NCBI GenBank assembly: GCA_014281115.1
Contig: JACONQ010000013.1
Location: forward strand, 434,001-498,000
Source of the DNA: Laburnicola sp. R22_1
Taxonomy: Eukaryota > Ascomycota > Dothideomycetes > Pleosporales > Didymosphaeriaceae
DNA: 64,000 nucleotides
Reading direction: 5' to 3'
Shown here: positions 32,085 through 43,245 of the stretch, piece by piece
Layout of the letters: every line of letters starts with the position of its first letter
How positions within the stretch are numbered: position 1 is the stretch's first letter
The notes under the pieces: model-generated
What the model was told of the DNA's origin: nothing
What the model saw: the letters and a program-made list of their open reading frames with translations, nothing else
The model's database searches: none
Program-made: the position numbers and the translations under genes

Positions 32085-34980
32085 ATAAAAGAGTCAGGCG
32101 AGCAACCAAGCCCTCATGTGTGGGTCTTGGTAAGCTCTTGGTGAGTATGTCGGCCAAGTTATCGGTTGTTCCTATCCGCTGAGTGTTGACGATCCCTTCC
32201 TCCACCTTTTCCCGGATGAAGTGATGCTTAACATCTATGTGCTTTGATTAGTTGTAAAATTCTGGATTTCTTGTAAGCTTTCAGGCTAAGTTGTTATTAA
32301 TGTATATTAGCACTGTCCTGATGTGGATCTCTAGAATCTGTAGGTTATTAATAAAGCTACAAAGCTACACTACTTCTTTCGCTGCCTTTGCTCTGGTAAC
32401 GTACTCTATATTTAGTGTTAATCTAGCCACTGTTTTTTGTCTTTGTGATGTTGCGTGATTAAAATTTACCTAGGGGGTAGGACGACAAAGGCTTCCCATC
32501 TCAAATAATATCACAAAACAATGCAGAACCCCCTGCTTAGTAAACAAAAAGAGCGTAGAAAGGTTGATCACAAAAAATTTGTCTTTGTGATAACTAAGAT
32601 ATAGAGCCACCTGCAAGCGTAAACACCTATCTACCTAAGGTAGTTGTTAATCAGCGAGAGTATTTACAGCCAGCGGATCCGCTATCCACAAATCCTCGAA
32701 GCTGAAGACCATGTTTGCCTGAGTAAACGATGCCCTCTCCTGGATCGTTCTTGAGGTACGCAAAGATCCTATCCACAGCCGTCATATGTGTTTGGTCCGG
32801 ATTGGATGCATATCGAGCAACATATCCTGTAGCAAAAGCGATGTCTGGTCTTGTTTGATTGCTGGCAAAGTTAAGTGACCCGACTTGAGACTGGTATTCC
32901 TTACGAAACTTGGAGTGCGTGGTGTAGTTGTCCGGAGCGGCCGAGAGTTTGATATTTTTGTCCAGGGGAGCTTTGATTGGTGCGGCATCATTGAGGTCGT
33001 ATTTGGCGCCTATATCGTCAATATCTTTCTTTTGGTGTATGCGAACTTCCCCCTGGCCTTTGCTCAACATGCATCCCCAGATACCAAGAACATTCCCCTT
33101 CATCGGTCATCTGGAAAGTGTGTGCAATCTGAGTTTTGAATTCCAGCATCATTCGAAGTTCCTTTCCCATGACGTTTATGTCGTCCACGTGGACTTCAAG
33201 TACGGGCCCGGTCTTGTCATTGATAAAGACGCAAGGGCCATATACTGACATGCGCCAACCCCAATTAATCAAAGTGTTTCGCAGCTTTTGATACCACGCA
33301 CGGGGGGACTGCTTCCATCCGTAGAGGGCTCTGATCACCATGAGACAGAATACATGAGGAAGATTGGTATCCTCTGGACGTTTCATGTAGACTGGGGTAT
33401 GAAAGTTGCTGTTCAGGAACGCTGTCTTGACATCTCCCTGGTGAATCGACCAGGAAAGAATGGCCGCTAATGCTAACGGGATGCGAATGGATGTGGGTTT
33501 GACTACGGACGCGAATGCCTCCTCGTAGTCGATTCCTTCTTCCTGTTGGAATCCCCTGGTGACTAGGCGGGATTTATGCTTTATAAGCTGTCCATCTGGG
33601 CCATACTTATCAGTATTTACCCATCGGAATGTGACTGGCCTGATTCCTTCAGGGAGTAGAACGATCTGCCAGGTACCCTTTTCCTCTTGAGATCGAAGTT
33701 CTTCTTTCTTGGCCTCGTGGTATTTAGCGTCAGTCGAGGTGCTGAGTTTCACCAGAAGAGGTGGAGTAGCTTGTTCATGGAATGCTGACAGTCCGAACTT
33801 GAACTTTTTGATGCGTTCGGTAGCCGCCGCCTGTCGCGTACCGTGTGTACTTCCATCGACATCGTCGTTCACCGACTCATTCGCTTCAGGCTGTCGATCG
33901 TCTTCCCCATCCGGTATTCCGCGTCTGGACACGTCGATCAAGGCTTCCAGTTCCTTTGTTGGTTTCGCTTTCCTACCAGTGTAGCTTTCGTATTCTTTCC
34001 GGATACTTGGCTGACCAGATTCATCCGATTGAGCTGGTCGAACCGTCCATGATTCAAATGTCCCGTCGGACCGGCGATAGTTGCACTGAGCAATTTGATA
34101 ATGGATCTGATCTCGAACGCATCTATGACATGGTGTCTCGCCACTGCAGTTCAATCTCTTTCGTTGACAAGGAATTCACTCTTCGTCGAATGAATCCCCC
34201 TTTGCCAGAGCTCCCATCGAGGTGAATCCTCACGGAATCGGACCATCGGGTACTGTCTGTGTACGATCTAAACAGGAGGCCGTCTTGGGCTTCGTATGAA
34301 CGCGTTCTCGTTTTGTTGATGCACCTCTTGCACGGTCGATTGCGGTCACAATGGGCATTGACGGTACTATGTACACACATAGGCCATTGTTCTAGTCCTT
34401 GCTGTCGGCAGGGTGCGCGAAGACGCTTGCTGTTGCATTTGTTGCAAGGGTGCTTTCCGTCGCAGGCTCTTCTTAGCACATCGATAGCACTTCTGGTCTC
34501 AGGAGGCAGCGCTAAATCCAAGTCGCTTTTCTCTTGCTTTTTCCCTCGCTGCCTTTAGGTTTTCATGATATCTCGACTTTTCCGCCTCGTCCAAGTTCCA
34601 GACACAATGCCGATTCAGTTTTTTGCATCTGTTGCACTGCGTATCCTCCGAATTGCTGGGTAGACATGGAATGCTAAACTTGAAGCATTTCCGGCAAGCA
34701 GGATCCTGTACTAGTCCAAGGATTTGTTTCTTCCAGCCACGATTTCTGCCAAGGACCAACTTCTTTGTTTGCTCTGTCGGCGGTTGACACACCCCTCTTC
34801 CCCCTTATGCACGCATCGTGCAAGGTGTGCCCTTTTACTTCAAGTGAGGTGGATCCGTCGGCGGTGCCGATGCTCATCGAGCAATCGTTGAATGAACGGA
34901 ACGTTTCTTTTTGAACCATTTCATGTCATTCACAATATGCATATTTGCCCCGGTATCTGCTAGTCATGTGTGCGATGTAC
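32085..34980 (-). pseudogene. copia pol relic: protease, zinc-cluster region, reverse transcriptase, RNase H
   Basis: The protease active site DTGAN and HIVNDMKWF lie near 34920-34965. A one-base shift in an A run follows. 34499-34792 carries a Zn(II)2Cys6 pattern, and 34123-34521 and the start of the next frame carry further PCxxC modules. The reverse transcriptase occupies about 33100-33760, with RWVNTDKYGPDGQLIKHKSR, LVTRGFQQEEGIDYEEAF and the catalytic VHVDD at 33178-33195. RNase H is split between 32592-33050 (SNQTRPDIAFATGYVARYAS) and 32085-32435 (KHIDVKHHFIREKVEEGIV, LADILTKSLPRP). Several frameshifts and Trp-to-stop changes (e.g. before DTGAN) make it non-functional. Confidence 0.85.
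32450..32577 (+). mobile_element. SINE-like insertion (copy 2) with 14-bp target duplication
   Basis: 128 bp flanked by TTTGTCTTTGTGAT at 32436-32449 and 32578-32591. The insert ends in AAAAAA just before the second duplicate. The host copia RNase H frame resumes across it (HHKD on both sides), which defines the insert exactly. No coding capacity is present. The A-rich 3' end and long duplication are typical of LINE-mobilised short elements. No tRNA-like A/B boxes were recognised. Confidence 0.75.
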
Positions 34981-37048
34981 AATATAAGCCATGTAGGGAC
35001 GCGCCCAGCGTGTTCTTCGTGAGTCCGGTTTCTCGGAGCCCCGGGACATGTTCGAGAGGGAATGAGACGTGTAGATTTATTGATTGATAAACTTGAATCG
35101 GCATGTACCTAATACCAGTGTACCTCGTCCCACAGAAATGAACGCATCAACCATCAGTAACGATCAGGTGACACTCCAACATGGCCCCACGGAAAGCACA
35201 AATGAACTGTTTGAAGGCCCCTTGATCCAGTGTACTCCACTAAGTCGAAATGTCATCTCGCAAAGGTTATGAGAAGTAGGTGGTCGAGATCCTAATACGG
35301 AGTTGAGGCCGACCAAGTGTCGAGCCTCGAGGTGCAGTGACGATGTTTGTACGACGCGAAACTCCGAGACATGTTGAAGTGGGCGCATGACAATCCGAAA
35401 TACGTTGCGTTCTTCTCTTCAATAAGCATGTGTTATGAATTGACAATTCGCGTACCGAGTTGTTGAATAGAACTGGGATGATGCGGACCCTTGTACGCTT
35501 GGCAGATGTACATATTCTGCTGCTCCGATTCCGCGTAAAATTGTTGAGCGATCATCGAACATGTTAGCGTAGTCGTTGCGTTCACCTAGTATCCCTACAC
35601 TACTGCACGAACGACCTGTCTTTCGCGCAGTACACACGTGGGCAGCATGCAACTCAGCTGATCGCTCACGCAGTGCACAGCTGGGCTTCGTATTGGCCAA
35701 CAGTGCAAGCGACGGTAGGACGAGATGTCGCCCACCAAAGCTCGCATCTCACTGTCAAGGCAGACTAGAACTAGTGGTAGTCCTTTGCTCTCGTACTCGT
35801 GTATAGGCCTCTCGAAGCTGTACTACGGCGCCGGGTGCATACAGTTTGTCAAGGGAGTAGACACCTGTCACAACAACTCTACGCAACGCACTGCTGCCTG
35901 CCAAGTCGTAATTTGGCACACGGCTTCTGGACACGAAGGTCTACTTGGTGCCATGCGTGGCAACGTGGCCTGTGGGCCGGCGGGTGGTGAATAGGCTGAA
36001 TGGCAGAAAACTCTTCTGTCAGCGCAAAACAAAGAGGCGGGAGTCGAGACGGTGCCCAAAAGGTCCAGAGCGTTGGTGTGGACTCTGTGGAGTCGTGGCA
36101 TCCCAATCGTTATCGATACGTGGATAAGAGTGTGCACGCGGATCCAGACAAGGCTGCATGGCGGCCAGTCGGACAGCGATGGGGCTGCAGGCGACCCGCA
36201 ATTCATCTCGGGCGCACGTCGTGTTGTCGATGACGGCGTGTGCAACACGGGCAAGGTAAGACGGACCGCACATGTTTGCCGGCGAGGCCAAGGCCAGCGA
36301 GATCGAAACAGGTTTCGGGGTGAGAGGTGAGAGGTGAGAGGGAGCGTGTTTTGACTTTTTCTGGTGTGCTGGGCGCTTCTGGTTTGTTGCCGTGCAGCCG
36401 CCGCACGGGCTAGCGTCGTGTACCTGGCGATCCGGCGGCTGCGCCTCCTGACTGGCTGCGTTCCTGTCCGGCCAGAGGGCGCCATGCTGCTTGCGGCCTC
36501 GTCAAACCGTCAGCCCGACTCGCATCTTCTCAGCCGCGGCACGAAAGCCTGCGCGCAGCGAGCGACACGCATCACTCGCCCGCGCACAGGGAAAAATGCC
36601 GCCAATGCGAGTCCGCCGTGCGTGGCTGGACAGGCGCGCCAGCCCAGGGGCACGTTGCTAGCTCACTCAAAGACGACCCAACTCGTCGCGCAGTCCGCCT
36701 CTCCACTCCCCCATCGCACCTCACTCTCCTCCAACCCTTAAAAGACACTCGCTCCCCTCGTCCTGTCCACTCTCTACAGGCTTGAGGTCTTGCATTTGTC
36801 CATTCCATTCATTGTGCCCCCGAGATCTAGCATCTCCTTCCAGTCATTCTCAGTCACAGTCCGCCGACGCCAGTCACAGACTACCACTTTGCAAATCGAT
36901 TTGCTCCACCCGGACACACAGACAGACTCTTTACCAGCTCGCACGTAGCACCCTTTCGAATCGCTAGCCGATCCGCACTCTCTCTGGACATCTATCCCCA
37001 TCAGCTACCCACCAACACTCCCCAGCACACCAGCATCATCAAGTCAAA
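34981..37048. other. region upstream of copia remnant and promoter of the RlpA-like gene
   Basis: No recognised gag, LTR or gene between 34981 and about 36300. The last ~400 bp before 37049 is C/T-rich with ACCAGCATC-type leader sequence, fitting the promoter and 5' leader of the downstream secreted-protein gene. Confidence 0.4.
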
Positions 37049-37927
37049 ATGAAGTCCGCTGCCATTGCTTCCGCCCTTTTCGCCTCTTTGGCCCTCGCTG
37101 CCCCGGTCCACAAGCGCGACTATGCGATCAAGTACGAGACCGTCATCGAGACCGTCGTCATCTACACCACCGTCTGGGACGCCCCGCCGGCTACCGAACC
37201 TGCCGCCGCGCCTTCAAGCTCTGCTGCTCTCTTCTTCGAGAACCCTTCGCCCAGCCCAGTCGAAGCTGTTCCTTCGCCCTCGGCTCCTGCTCCTGAGCCT
37301 GTAGTGGAGAGTCCCGCCGCCTCCTCAGCCGCTCCCGCACCTGAAGTTCCGACGCCTGAAGTTTCGACGAGCCCTCTTGCCCCCGTGCCCGAGGCTCCCA
37401 CGCCTACCCCGGAGCCTGTCCTACCCCCCGCGCCTGTCCCTGAGCCGTCTTCAGCTCCGGCCCCTGCTCCCAAGCCCTCTCCCAAGCCTGCCCCTGAGCC
37501 TGTTCCTGAGCCACCTGCGGCCGCTGAACCCAAGCCATCTGAGCAGTCCTCCAACGGTGGTGGTGGCGGCGGCGGCGAAACCTACACCGGTTCTCTCACC
37601 ATGAACTACTACCAAGGCGGTCTCGGTGCTTGTGGTAAGCCCATTGACGACGGCTCCATGACTGTTGCTCTCGCTGTCGCCGGATTCGGTTTATCAACCT
37701 TCGACACCAAAACCGGTGACCCGACCAACCCATGGTGCGGCAAGAAGATCAGGATCACCTACAAGGGCAAGACCGCCGACGCGACCATCATGGACCGCTG
37801 CCCAGGCTGCACTGGCACCGGTGGTCTCGACGCCACTCCCGCCCTCTGGGAGGCGCTCACCGGCGGCATCGGTGGCGCCAGCGGCGACCGCCTCGAGTCC
37901 GGCATGTCCTTCGAGGTCATCGGATAA
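37049..37927 (+). CDS. secreted RlpA-like double-psi beta-barrel protein with Pro-rich stalk
   Basis: One exon, 292 aa. The signal peptide (MKSAAIASALFASLALAAP) is followed by HKR-D, a Kex2-type processing site at about residue 23. Residues ~45-175 are a low-complexity Pro/Ala/Glu/Ser/Val spacer (PxPxPEP repeats). A poly-Gly hinge then leads to a C-terminal domain of about 115 residues. GSLTMNYYQGGLGACGKPID, WCGKKIRITYKGKTADATIM, DRCPGCTGTGGLDATPALWE and SGMSFEVIG are the strands and Cys of the barwin/expansin-like RlpA barrel. Such proteins act in or on the cell wall. No catalytic Asp pair of glycosidases is evident, so enzymatic activity is doubtful. The start context TCAAAATGAAG is good. 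Confidence 0.88.
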   Translation: MKSAAIASALFASLALAAPVHKRDYAIKYETVIETVVIYTTVWDAPPATEPAAAPSSSAALFFENPSPSPVEAVPSPSAPAPEPVVESPAASSAAPAPEVPTPEVSTSPLAPVPEAPTPTPEPVLPPAPVPEPSSAPAPAPKPSPKPAPEPVPEPPAAAEPKPSEQSSNGGGGGGGETYTGSLTMNYYQGGLGACGKPIDDGSMTVALAVAGFGLSTFDTKTGDPTNPWCGKKIRITYKGKTADATIMDRCPGCTGTGGLDATPALWEALTGGIGGASGDRLESGMSFEVIG

Positions 37928-39120
37928 GTACTTCAACGCTCCTTGCCTTCTTCATAGGAGACCCCGCCATCTTGCCAGTTTCTTTAGCGCAGCTTCACCT
38001 GTATACCCAATTTTCACAATCAACATATCGCTAGCGCAGGCAGGGTTTGGCGCTTTTCACGACACTCACGACAATTCAAGCGGATCAATATTTGGGAGTC
38101 GATTGGTTCAACCCCTTTTGAAGAACATGTACTATCCTTTGACCTTTCTTGTCGCTCATTCACATATGGTTTTCGCTTTTACACTTCTTTGTATACCACT
38201 TTAGGGACGGGGTTGGGGTCTCAGATATGGGGCCAGGCACTGGTTATATGTAGCCACGAACCTACAAATCTATCGAGCGCAATGTGCTTTCATGTACTAC
38301 TTTTGCCTTGCCGCATGCGTGAATACTGTGTTCATGTCAGTCAGGTGGTGCAATGTGCCACTGTTGACTCCGTCGTAGTTCGTGACTCTGTCGTGGTTTG
38401 TGAACGGTCACCGTAAGTGCGACTACGCTTCAGCTGCCCTACCACAAGTGCGCTTTTCCCATCACACTCCCTGTCGCAGGCAGGTGAACATTGAACCGCC
38501 GGCCACAGCACCCCAGGGCCTAGACCCTGAGCTCCAACGCTCAGGCAAAAGTAAACTTTACCACGCGAGGCTGATCACTCCCCGTCATTTCGTTTTGCCT
38601 TTTGTTGATCCGTGACTAAAATGCGCCCGGCCCGGCAACGTGAGCAAGGAAGACGGGTCCCACCAATTTCCAAATTCAGACCTTTGACCGCACATGCATC
38701 GACGCTAGCGCACGTGCGTGTTTCATCGCGAACGTTTGTTTATTCGAAAGCGATGGGTAGATTGTGCGCTTCTTACTTGGATTGTTTGATGGGGGTTGCT
38801 AGGGTTTGTTGCGATGGCGGGGGGTGAGGTGTGTGGTTGCAAGGTTGGTGTGGTGTGGTGTGGTTGTCGGGGTTGTTGTTGTTGGGGAGGGGGGGGGAAG
38901 GTTGTGATGTGATATGTCTACGCGAGGATGTTATTCCATATCTCTAGGAAGTTCAAGAAAGGGTTTGCGGAATACATAACGGCTGGCGGAATTCAACTAT
39001 ATATACACTCACTCCATCATCCGAGTTCCAAAGAAGAATACCTAAGGTATCGTAAAGTCAACCCCCATTCTCAGGTTCTGACCTCTCGTATCGATCCACC
39101 ACAACACCAAACGACACTCC
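37928..39120. other. intergenic with a G/T-rich low-complexity tract
   Basis: No supported gene. A G/T-rich stretch (38825-38905, GTGTG and poly-G runs) is the only notable sequence. Confidence 0.45.
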
Positions 39121-39458
39121 TACAATGATCCGCCCAAAGAGAAGACGTACTCTCTAAACAAGGCGAACCCATCCGCGAAGGCGACCACGTGTACACCAAG
39201 ATCCGCGGTGGGCGCCACGAGGATGATGCATGTTTCTCCGCTTCTACTGTGTTGGAGGTGCATTCATGCATGGTAAAAGGAAGAGAGGAGACAGTGCAGT
39301 GCGCGCTAACGCAGACCATGCAGGTCGAGAAGATTGTCACGAGCAAGGCAGAGGCTGATGAGGAGGGTGTGAAGAATCCGCCCAAGGTGCTGTTTACGGA
39401 TCAGAAGGGGAAGGATGTCGCGCATAATCCGGGGACGCTGGATGTTGTGGATAAGTAG
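39121..39458 (+). pseudogene. DUF2945 (hypervirulence-associated Tudor-like) small protein, frame disturbed
   Basis: GDHVYTKIRGGRHE and, after a likely 51-bp intron, VEKIVTSKAEADEEG with NPPKVLFTDQKGKDVAHNP make up the short DUF2945/HVA_TUDOR fold. That fold is a small family found in fungi and bacteria with unknown function. The intron 39272-39322 has GTAAAA, a GCTAAC branch site and GCAG. The upstream part is split between two frames. The plausible start (PPKEKTYSLNK) is in a different frame from QGEPIREGDHV, so a small deletion near 39160 probably broke the gene. Alternatively an undetected first exon exists. Confidence 0.5.
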
Positions 39459-41252
39459 GAAATGTGAGATTCTGGGTACTGTATGGGAGGGCATGATTGA
39501 TGAATGTCATGTCTACGCTGTCTGTGAACCTCACCTCCGCCTTTTTTTTCGTTTGTTGGTCATGTCTTTTGATTTCTCGAATACCCAGTCCTACCCGGTA
39601 ACGTACTCCTCGGCCCTATGACCATGATACATCATGCAAATATCCAAGTCCCATCACGACGCAGTCACCGTCTTCACATACTCCCAAACCACCATATTGA
39701 AAGCTCAAAGGCACGTCCGCGCATTAAGGCACACGCCGATGTAGATATGTTTTGTGGGTTACAGGACATAACTATAAAAGAAAGCTGTACCCAATCTTCG
39801 GTCGCACAGCCAGAAGTTTATATTAGCCATCTCATTTCGACAGGGAGTAGTGAAAAAGGCTACGACAGGTGAAGCACAGATAAAAAAAGCTCCTTTGCAT
39901 AACCACGCGAGAGTGGAAATTGGGAACACGGGTGGACGACATCGAACGATCGAAATCGCATAGTCGCCTCAAGAGAAAGGTAGATGGTGCGCGATCGTGT
40001 CAGCCAAAATCTTAAAGTAAGCCGATTTGATAGTCTTCAAGCTGAAGCCAGGCCGAAGTCGGCAAATCTGTGCAGTACTACGACTCAGCAGTCTCAGCTG
40101 AAGGCGCGCTTCTCAGCTTCAACGTCAACTAACACACTGAGCAGAGAGGCTGATGAGGCCAACTTCCACGAAGCTCGCGCGCGACTGAAAAGAAGTGATA
40201 GATATTTTTACCTCGAAACGACGAGAGAAAATCGACTGGAAAGAAATGACGATATAAACGGACAGCAAAAGACAACATGCTTGCTGAGCATTGTATGTCG
40301 TATTCAATTTCCCTCATAAACCCGAGCGAGAGAAAGCTGACGACAACCCCGGGTCTTCCCGCTCACACGTGCAAACCTTCCCCGACCTTCTCCGAACCCC
40401 CGCAGCTCCAAAGAATCGTCGTTAATCAGAAACCACCGAGGGCGCAAAAAAGTCCGCGTCGCTAACGTACGGGTTGTCGCCGAAGCAAGCAAGGCAGATG
40501 GGGAAATCCGCCGAACCCCCAAAGATTAGTTTGTGTGATTGATAATGGGCTGTGGCCAGTGTGTGTGCTGTAACCGGGCTATCCGAGAAATCCCCGGGCT
40601 AGAATTCGTGGGGTTCCAGGTTCCAGTTGCGCGCTGGGTTGATGGCGTGTCCAGCGTTTGGGAGTTGCGAAGTCGGGCAATAGATGGTGCGATTTGTATT
40701 TTTAGAGTTGTTGTGGAGTCATCGCGCGCGAGTTCTGTGTTGTATGGTTGACATCTATCAAGCCTACCGCGATTGTACAGTGAGGAGGATTCGCACTTGC
40801 ATACTCATCCTTTGCCTTGCAGTCCGAGTCAAAGATAAATCTGAGCCACAGATAACAGCATATCATTTTCCCGTTCGAGTCGTGAGCAAACATAGTGACG
40901 AAAAGAATTGGATTCACGTAGTAATTTGTTCATTAACCCAAGACATAATTCAAAGGTATCTAATATTCCTCCCAATAACAATCCGCCCCCAGGGCGCTGT
41001 TCAATATTGCCTCCAGCAAACCAGTCTACAGGGTATAAGACGCCATGACGGGCCCCAATCTACCTCCGTGCGATAACCCAACCCTTATCTCACTCGTCAT
41101 CTCGTCACTTTGGGTAAGAGCCCCTCGATTCCCCATCATGGTTCATGCCTAGAAGGCTAGAGCCTAGAACCATGATACTGTCCATGCATAACAGAAATCC
41201 TCGTCCGTCACGTTTCTGCATAGCAAACGCTGTCGCCCCATTATGCAGCTGC
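39459..41252. other. intergenic
   Basis: No gene supported. The open frames here are short and mutually inconsistent. Confidence 0.4.
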
Positions 41253-41668
41253 TCATGCGTGGAGGCTTGCGCCACCTGACTCGATAGCCTCAATCTCGGC
41301 TTCGGTCCATGCCAGCCGCTGGAAGCGCTGGGGAAGCTCGGAGCGGTCAAAAAAGTTGCCCTTTCCTGCCTCGACAGGGCCAAGGGAAGCTCCAGGCTTA
41401 GCCCCGATGTGGCCAGTTGCGAACTTGTCCGTCTGGTTGAGCGGGCCATGCTGCTGAGCCTTCTGGCGGTAGCTCGCGAACGACTCCGGGAGAGTGTGGG
41501 TGGGGGAGGCTGGATGTGCTTGGGGAGTGTGGTCGACCTCTGCGTCGCGTCAGCCATGTGTGCAATTGACGCCTAAGCGACGGTCAACCTACTGCTAGGG
41601 GTGCTGCGCTTGCCCAAGAAGCGGATCATGGGCTGGCGGCCCTGCTGGAGGATCTTGGTGGCATTCAT
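41253..41668 (-). CDS. KGD4: 2-oxoglutarate dehydrogenase complex subunit Kgd4 (formerly mitoribosomal MRPS36/Ymr31)
   Basis: Two exons (41593-41668 and 41253-41539, 53-bp intron) encode 120 aa. The N-terminus NATKILQQGRQPMIRFLGKR is a mitochondrial presequence-like start. It is followed by VDHTPQAHPASPTHTLPESF, then HGPLNQTD, GAKPGASLGP, NFFDRSELPQRF and the invariant end EAEIEAIESGGASLHA. In yeast this small protein links the E3 subunit to the E1-E2 core of the 2-oxoglutarate dehydrogenase complex in the matrix. Older annotations call it a 37S ribosomal protein, a misassignment to be aware of. It is divergent from MED18, about 690 bp apart. Confidence 0.92.
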
Positions 41669-42358
41669 GATGACGGCGTGATAGAGCGGTGTCGAAGCCG
41701 AGGATGTGCGCTGGGTGTGGCCGCGGGGATGGGATTGTGTGGCCGGAAGCTGGAGATGAACAGTGGGAAGCAACTGCAGAGTGGTGGGAAAGGGAGCCAA
41801 AAGATGGGGGGGGCGGGGTGGAATAAGTAGGTTCTTGTTATCGTGGAGGGGAGCCGCATCTTTGCACCAAGAACGGCCGATAAATAATTCGCGTTACGCA
41901 GGAAGGCGCTAACGCCGAGGCATGCGTGCGCCCGCGACGTGCAAAGGGCTAAGGGCATGACGGAAACTCTCGCGGACGAATCACATGGTGAAAGACGGCT
42001 CGATAGGGCATCAATAGAGCATTCTGGTTTGCTATGCTCACACTGGTATCTCTCGCTGTTGTCGCATCCCCGTGGCGGGCTCGCGGACAGTCAGGCCATG
42101 GAGGCATCCCAGTGCTGTCGGCTGAGCGTCGAATGAGCATGGCCTTCACAGACATCCTCCAGACACTTGTTGCCTCCGGAGCGGACTGCGCGTGCCGAGG
42201 AGCTCGTTTTTTGACTGTTTTCTGCGCTTCTACCCGGATCTCCATGAGCTCGGTGTCGGCTCCCCACGAAAGCCCGCGCTGCCACCCCGCCCACCTCAGC
42301 CCACACCCCGTGGCCGCGTGTGCATTTCTCAGCAACACCAAGCCTCCGCGACTTTCCT
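41669..42358. promoter_or_regulatory. divergent intergenic region between KGD4 and MED18
   Basis: It must contain both promoters. No TATA box or other defined site was picked out. Open frames here (for example 42034-42405) are not supported as genes. Confidence 0.4.
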
Positions 42359-43245
42359 ATGCACGAGCTGCTGCTCTACGGGCAGGTCTCGTCCCCCCGC
42401 CATGAGCAGGTTCTGAAGATCCTCGCGGGGCATGCTGCCATGCAGCCCCGCCGCGTGCTGCAAAGGCACATTCTATACAAACCCACGCGCGAGCCCGAGG
42501 CCCCAGGCGCACATCTCAGCAGAGGTGGCGGAACCCAGAATGTCACTACTGGCAAGCCGGCCAAGCAGACGGGTGCAAAGGACCTGTACTACACCAAGCT
42601 TGTGCAGAAGCTGGACGAGGGCGACTTCGGACAGGCAGACAACCAACAGCAGCCCGACGACAAGCGTTTGTCAGCCAACGTCAACTCCGGAGAAGAGCCA
42701 AAGTGGTCGTTCGAGTTCCAGGACATTCCAGGCACCGGGGATAGAGGCGTGTCCATACGCCTGACCACGTCGACGGACCTCGTCTCTGGCGATCCTCATG
42801 CGTGGATGGTCGCCATGGGCCCTCATCAGTAAGGAAAATACGCGGACTTAAACTTGCAGGGCTAAGATTTCCCAGATTTGTGTCCGAGTACTACGTAGAG
42901 GGACACCGCTTTGTCCTCGGGAACGTCGTCATCTTCCTGCACCGCGTGCTTCACGAGCCCGGCGTTCGGTCTTTGGAGACTGCCCCGAAAGTCGACCCGC
43001 CGGCTTTCCGCGCCCTCAAACCCTTTGACCCGAGTGGCGCATATGTCTTGGAGGCGAAGGTGCGCGTCCAGGAATATAACAACCAGGCTGTGCTGGAGAG
43101 CGGTGTGAATGAGCTGAAAGCATTCCAGGGGCAGATGAAAGGCTGCGTCGAGCTGGAGATGCCCGACAGACTGTCTCTCGATACACGGGTGAAGTATAGG
43201 CGGCCTGCTCCCTCTCAACCACCACCTACACATAGGCCTCGTTGA
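42359..43245 (+). CDS. MED18: Mediator of RNA polymerase II transcription subunit 18
   Basis: Exons 42359-42828 and 42876-43245 (47-bp intron with GCTAAG branch site) give 279 aa. The start MHELLLYGQVSSPRHEQVLK and LAGHAAMQPRRVLQRHILYK are the conserved first strand and helix of Med18. EYYVEGHRFVLGNVVIFLHR follows directly after the intron. The C-terminal strands include YVLEAKVRVQEYNNQAVLES and FQGQMKGCVELEMPDRLSLD. Med18 pairs with Med20 in the Mediator head module, a beta-barrel fold related to mRNA triphosphatases. The ATG is chosen because the family begins with MHELLL-like residues. The open frame upstream has only a GTG. Confidence 0.92.

Larger units (their letters stand above)
32071..34980 (-). 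mobile_element. Ty1/copia retrotransposon remnant
   Basis: On the minus strand, the order protease, Cys-rich region, reverse transcriptase, RNase H is visible, followed by a polypurine-like GGGGGAG at about 32076. No integrase core or gag is recognised and no pair of LTRs was found. A 128-bp SINE-like insert interrupts RNase H. The order PR before RT plus RVT_2-type motifs identifies Ty1/copia rather than Ty3/gypsy. Confidence 0.85.

Noticed and set aside
34499..34792. Stand-alone Zn(II)2Cys6 transcription factor gene
   Set aside because: The cluster is flanked on the same strand by copia protease and reverse transcriptase within a few hundred bases, and no separate start or regulatory domain is present. 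It is better read as part of the pol relic.
35868..36485. 205-codon minus-strand frame between copia and the RlpA-like gene
   Set aside because: Composition is that of GC-rich chance frames, several other frames overlap it, and no motif is recognisable.
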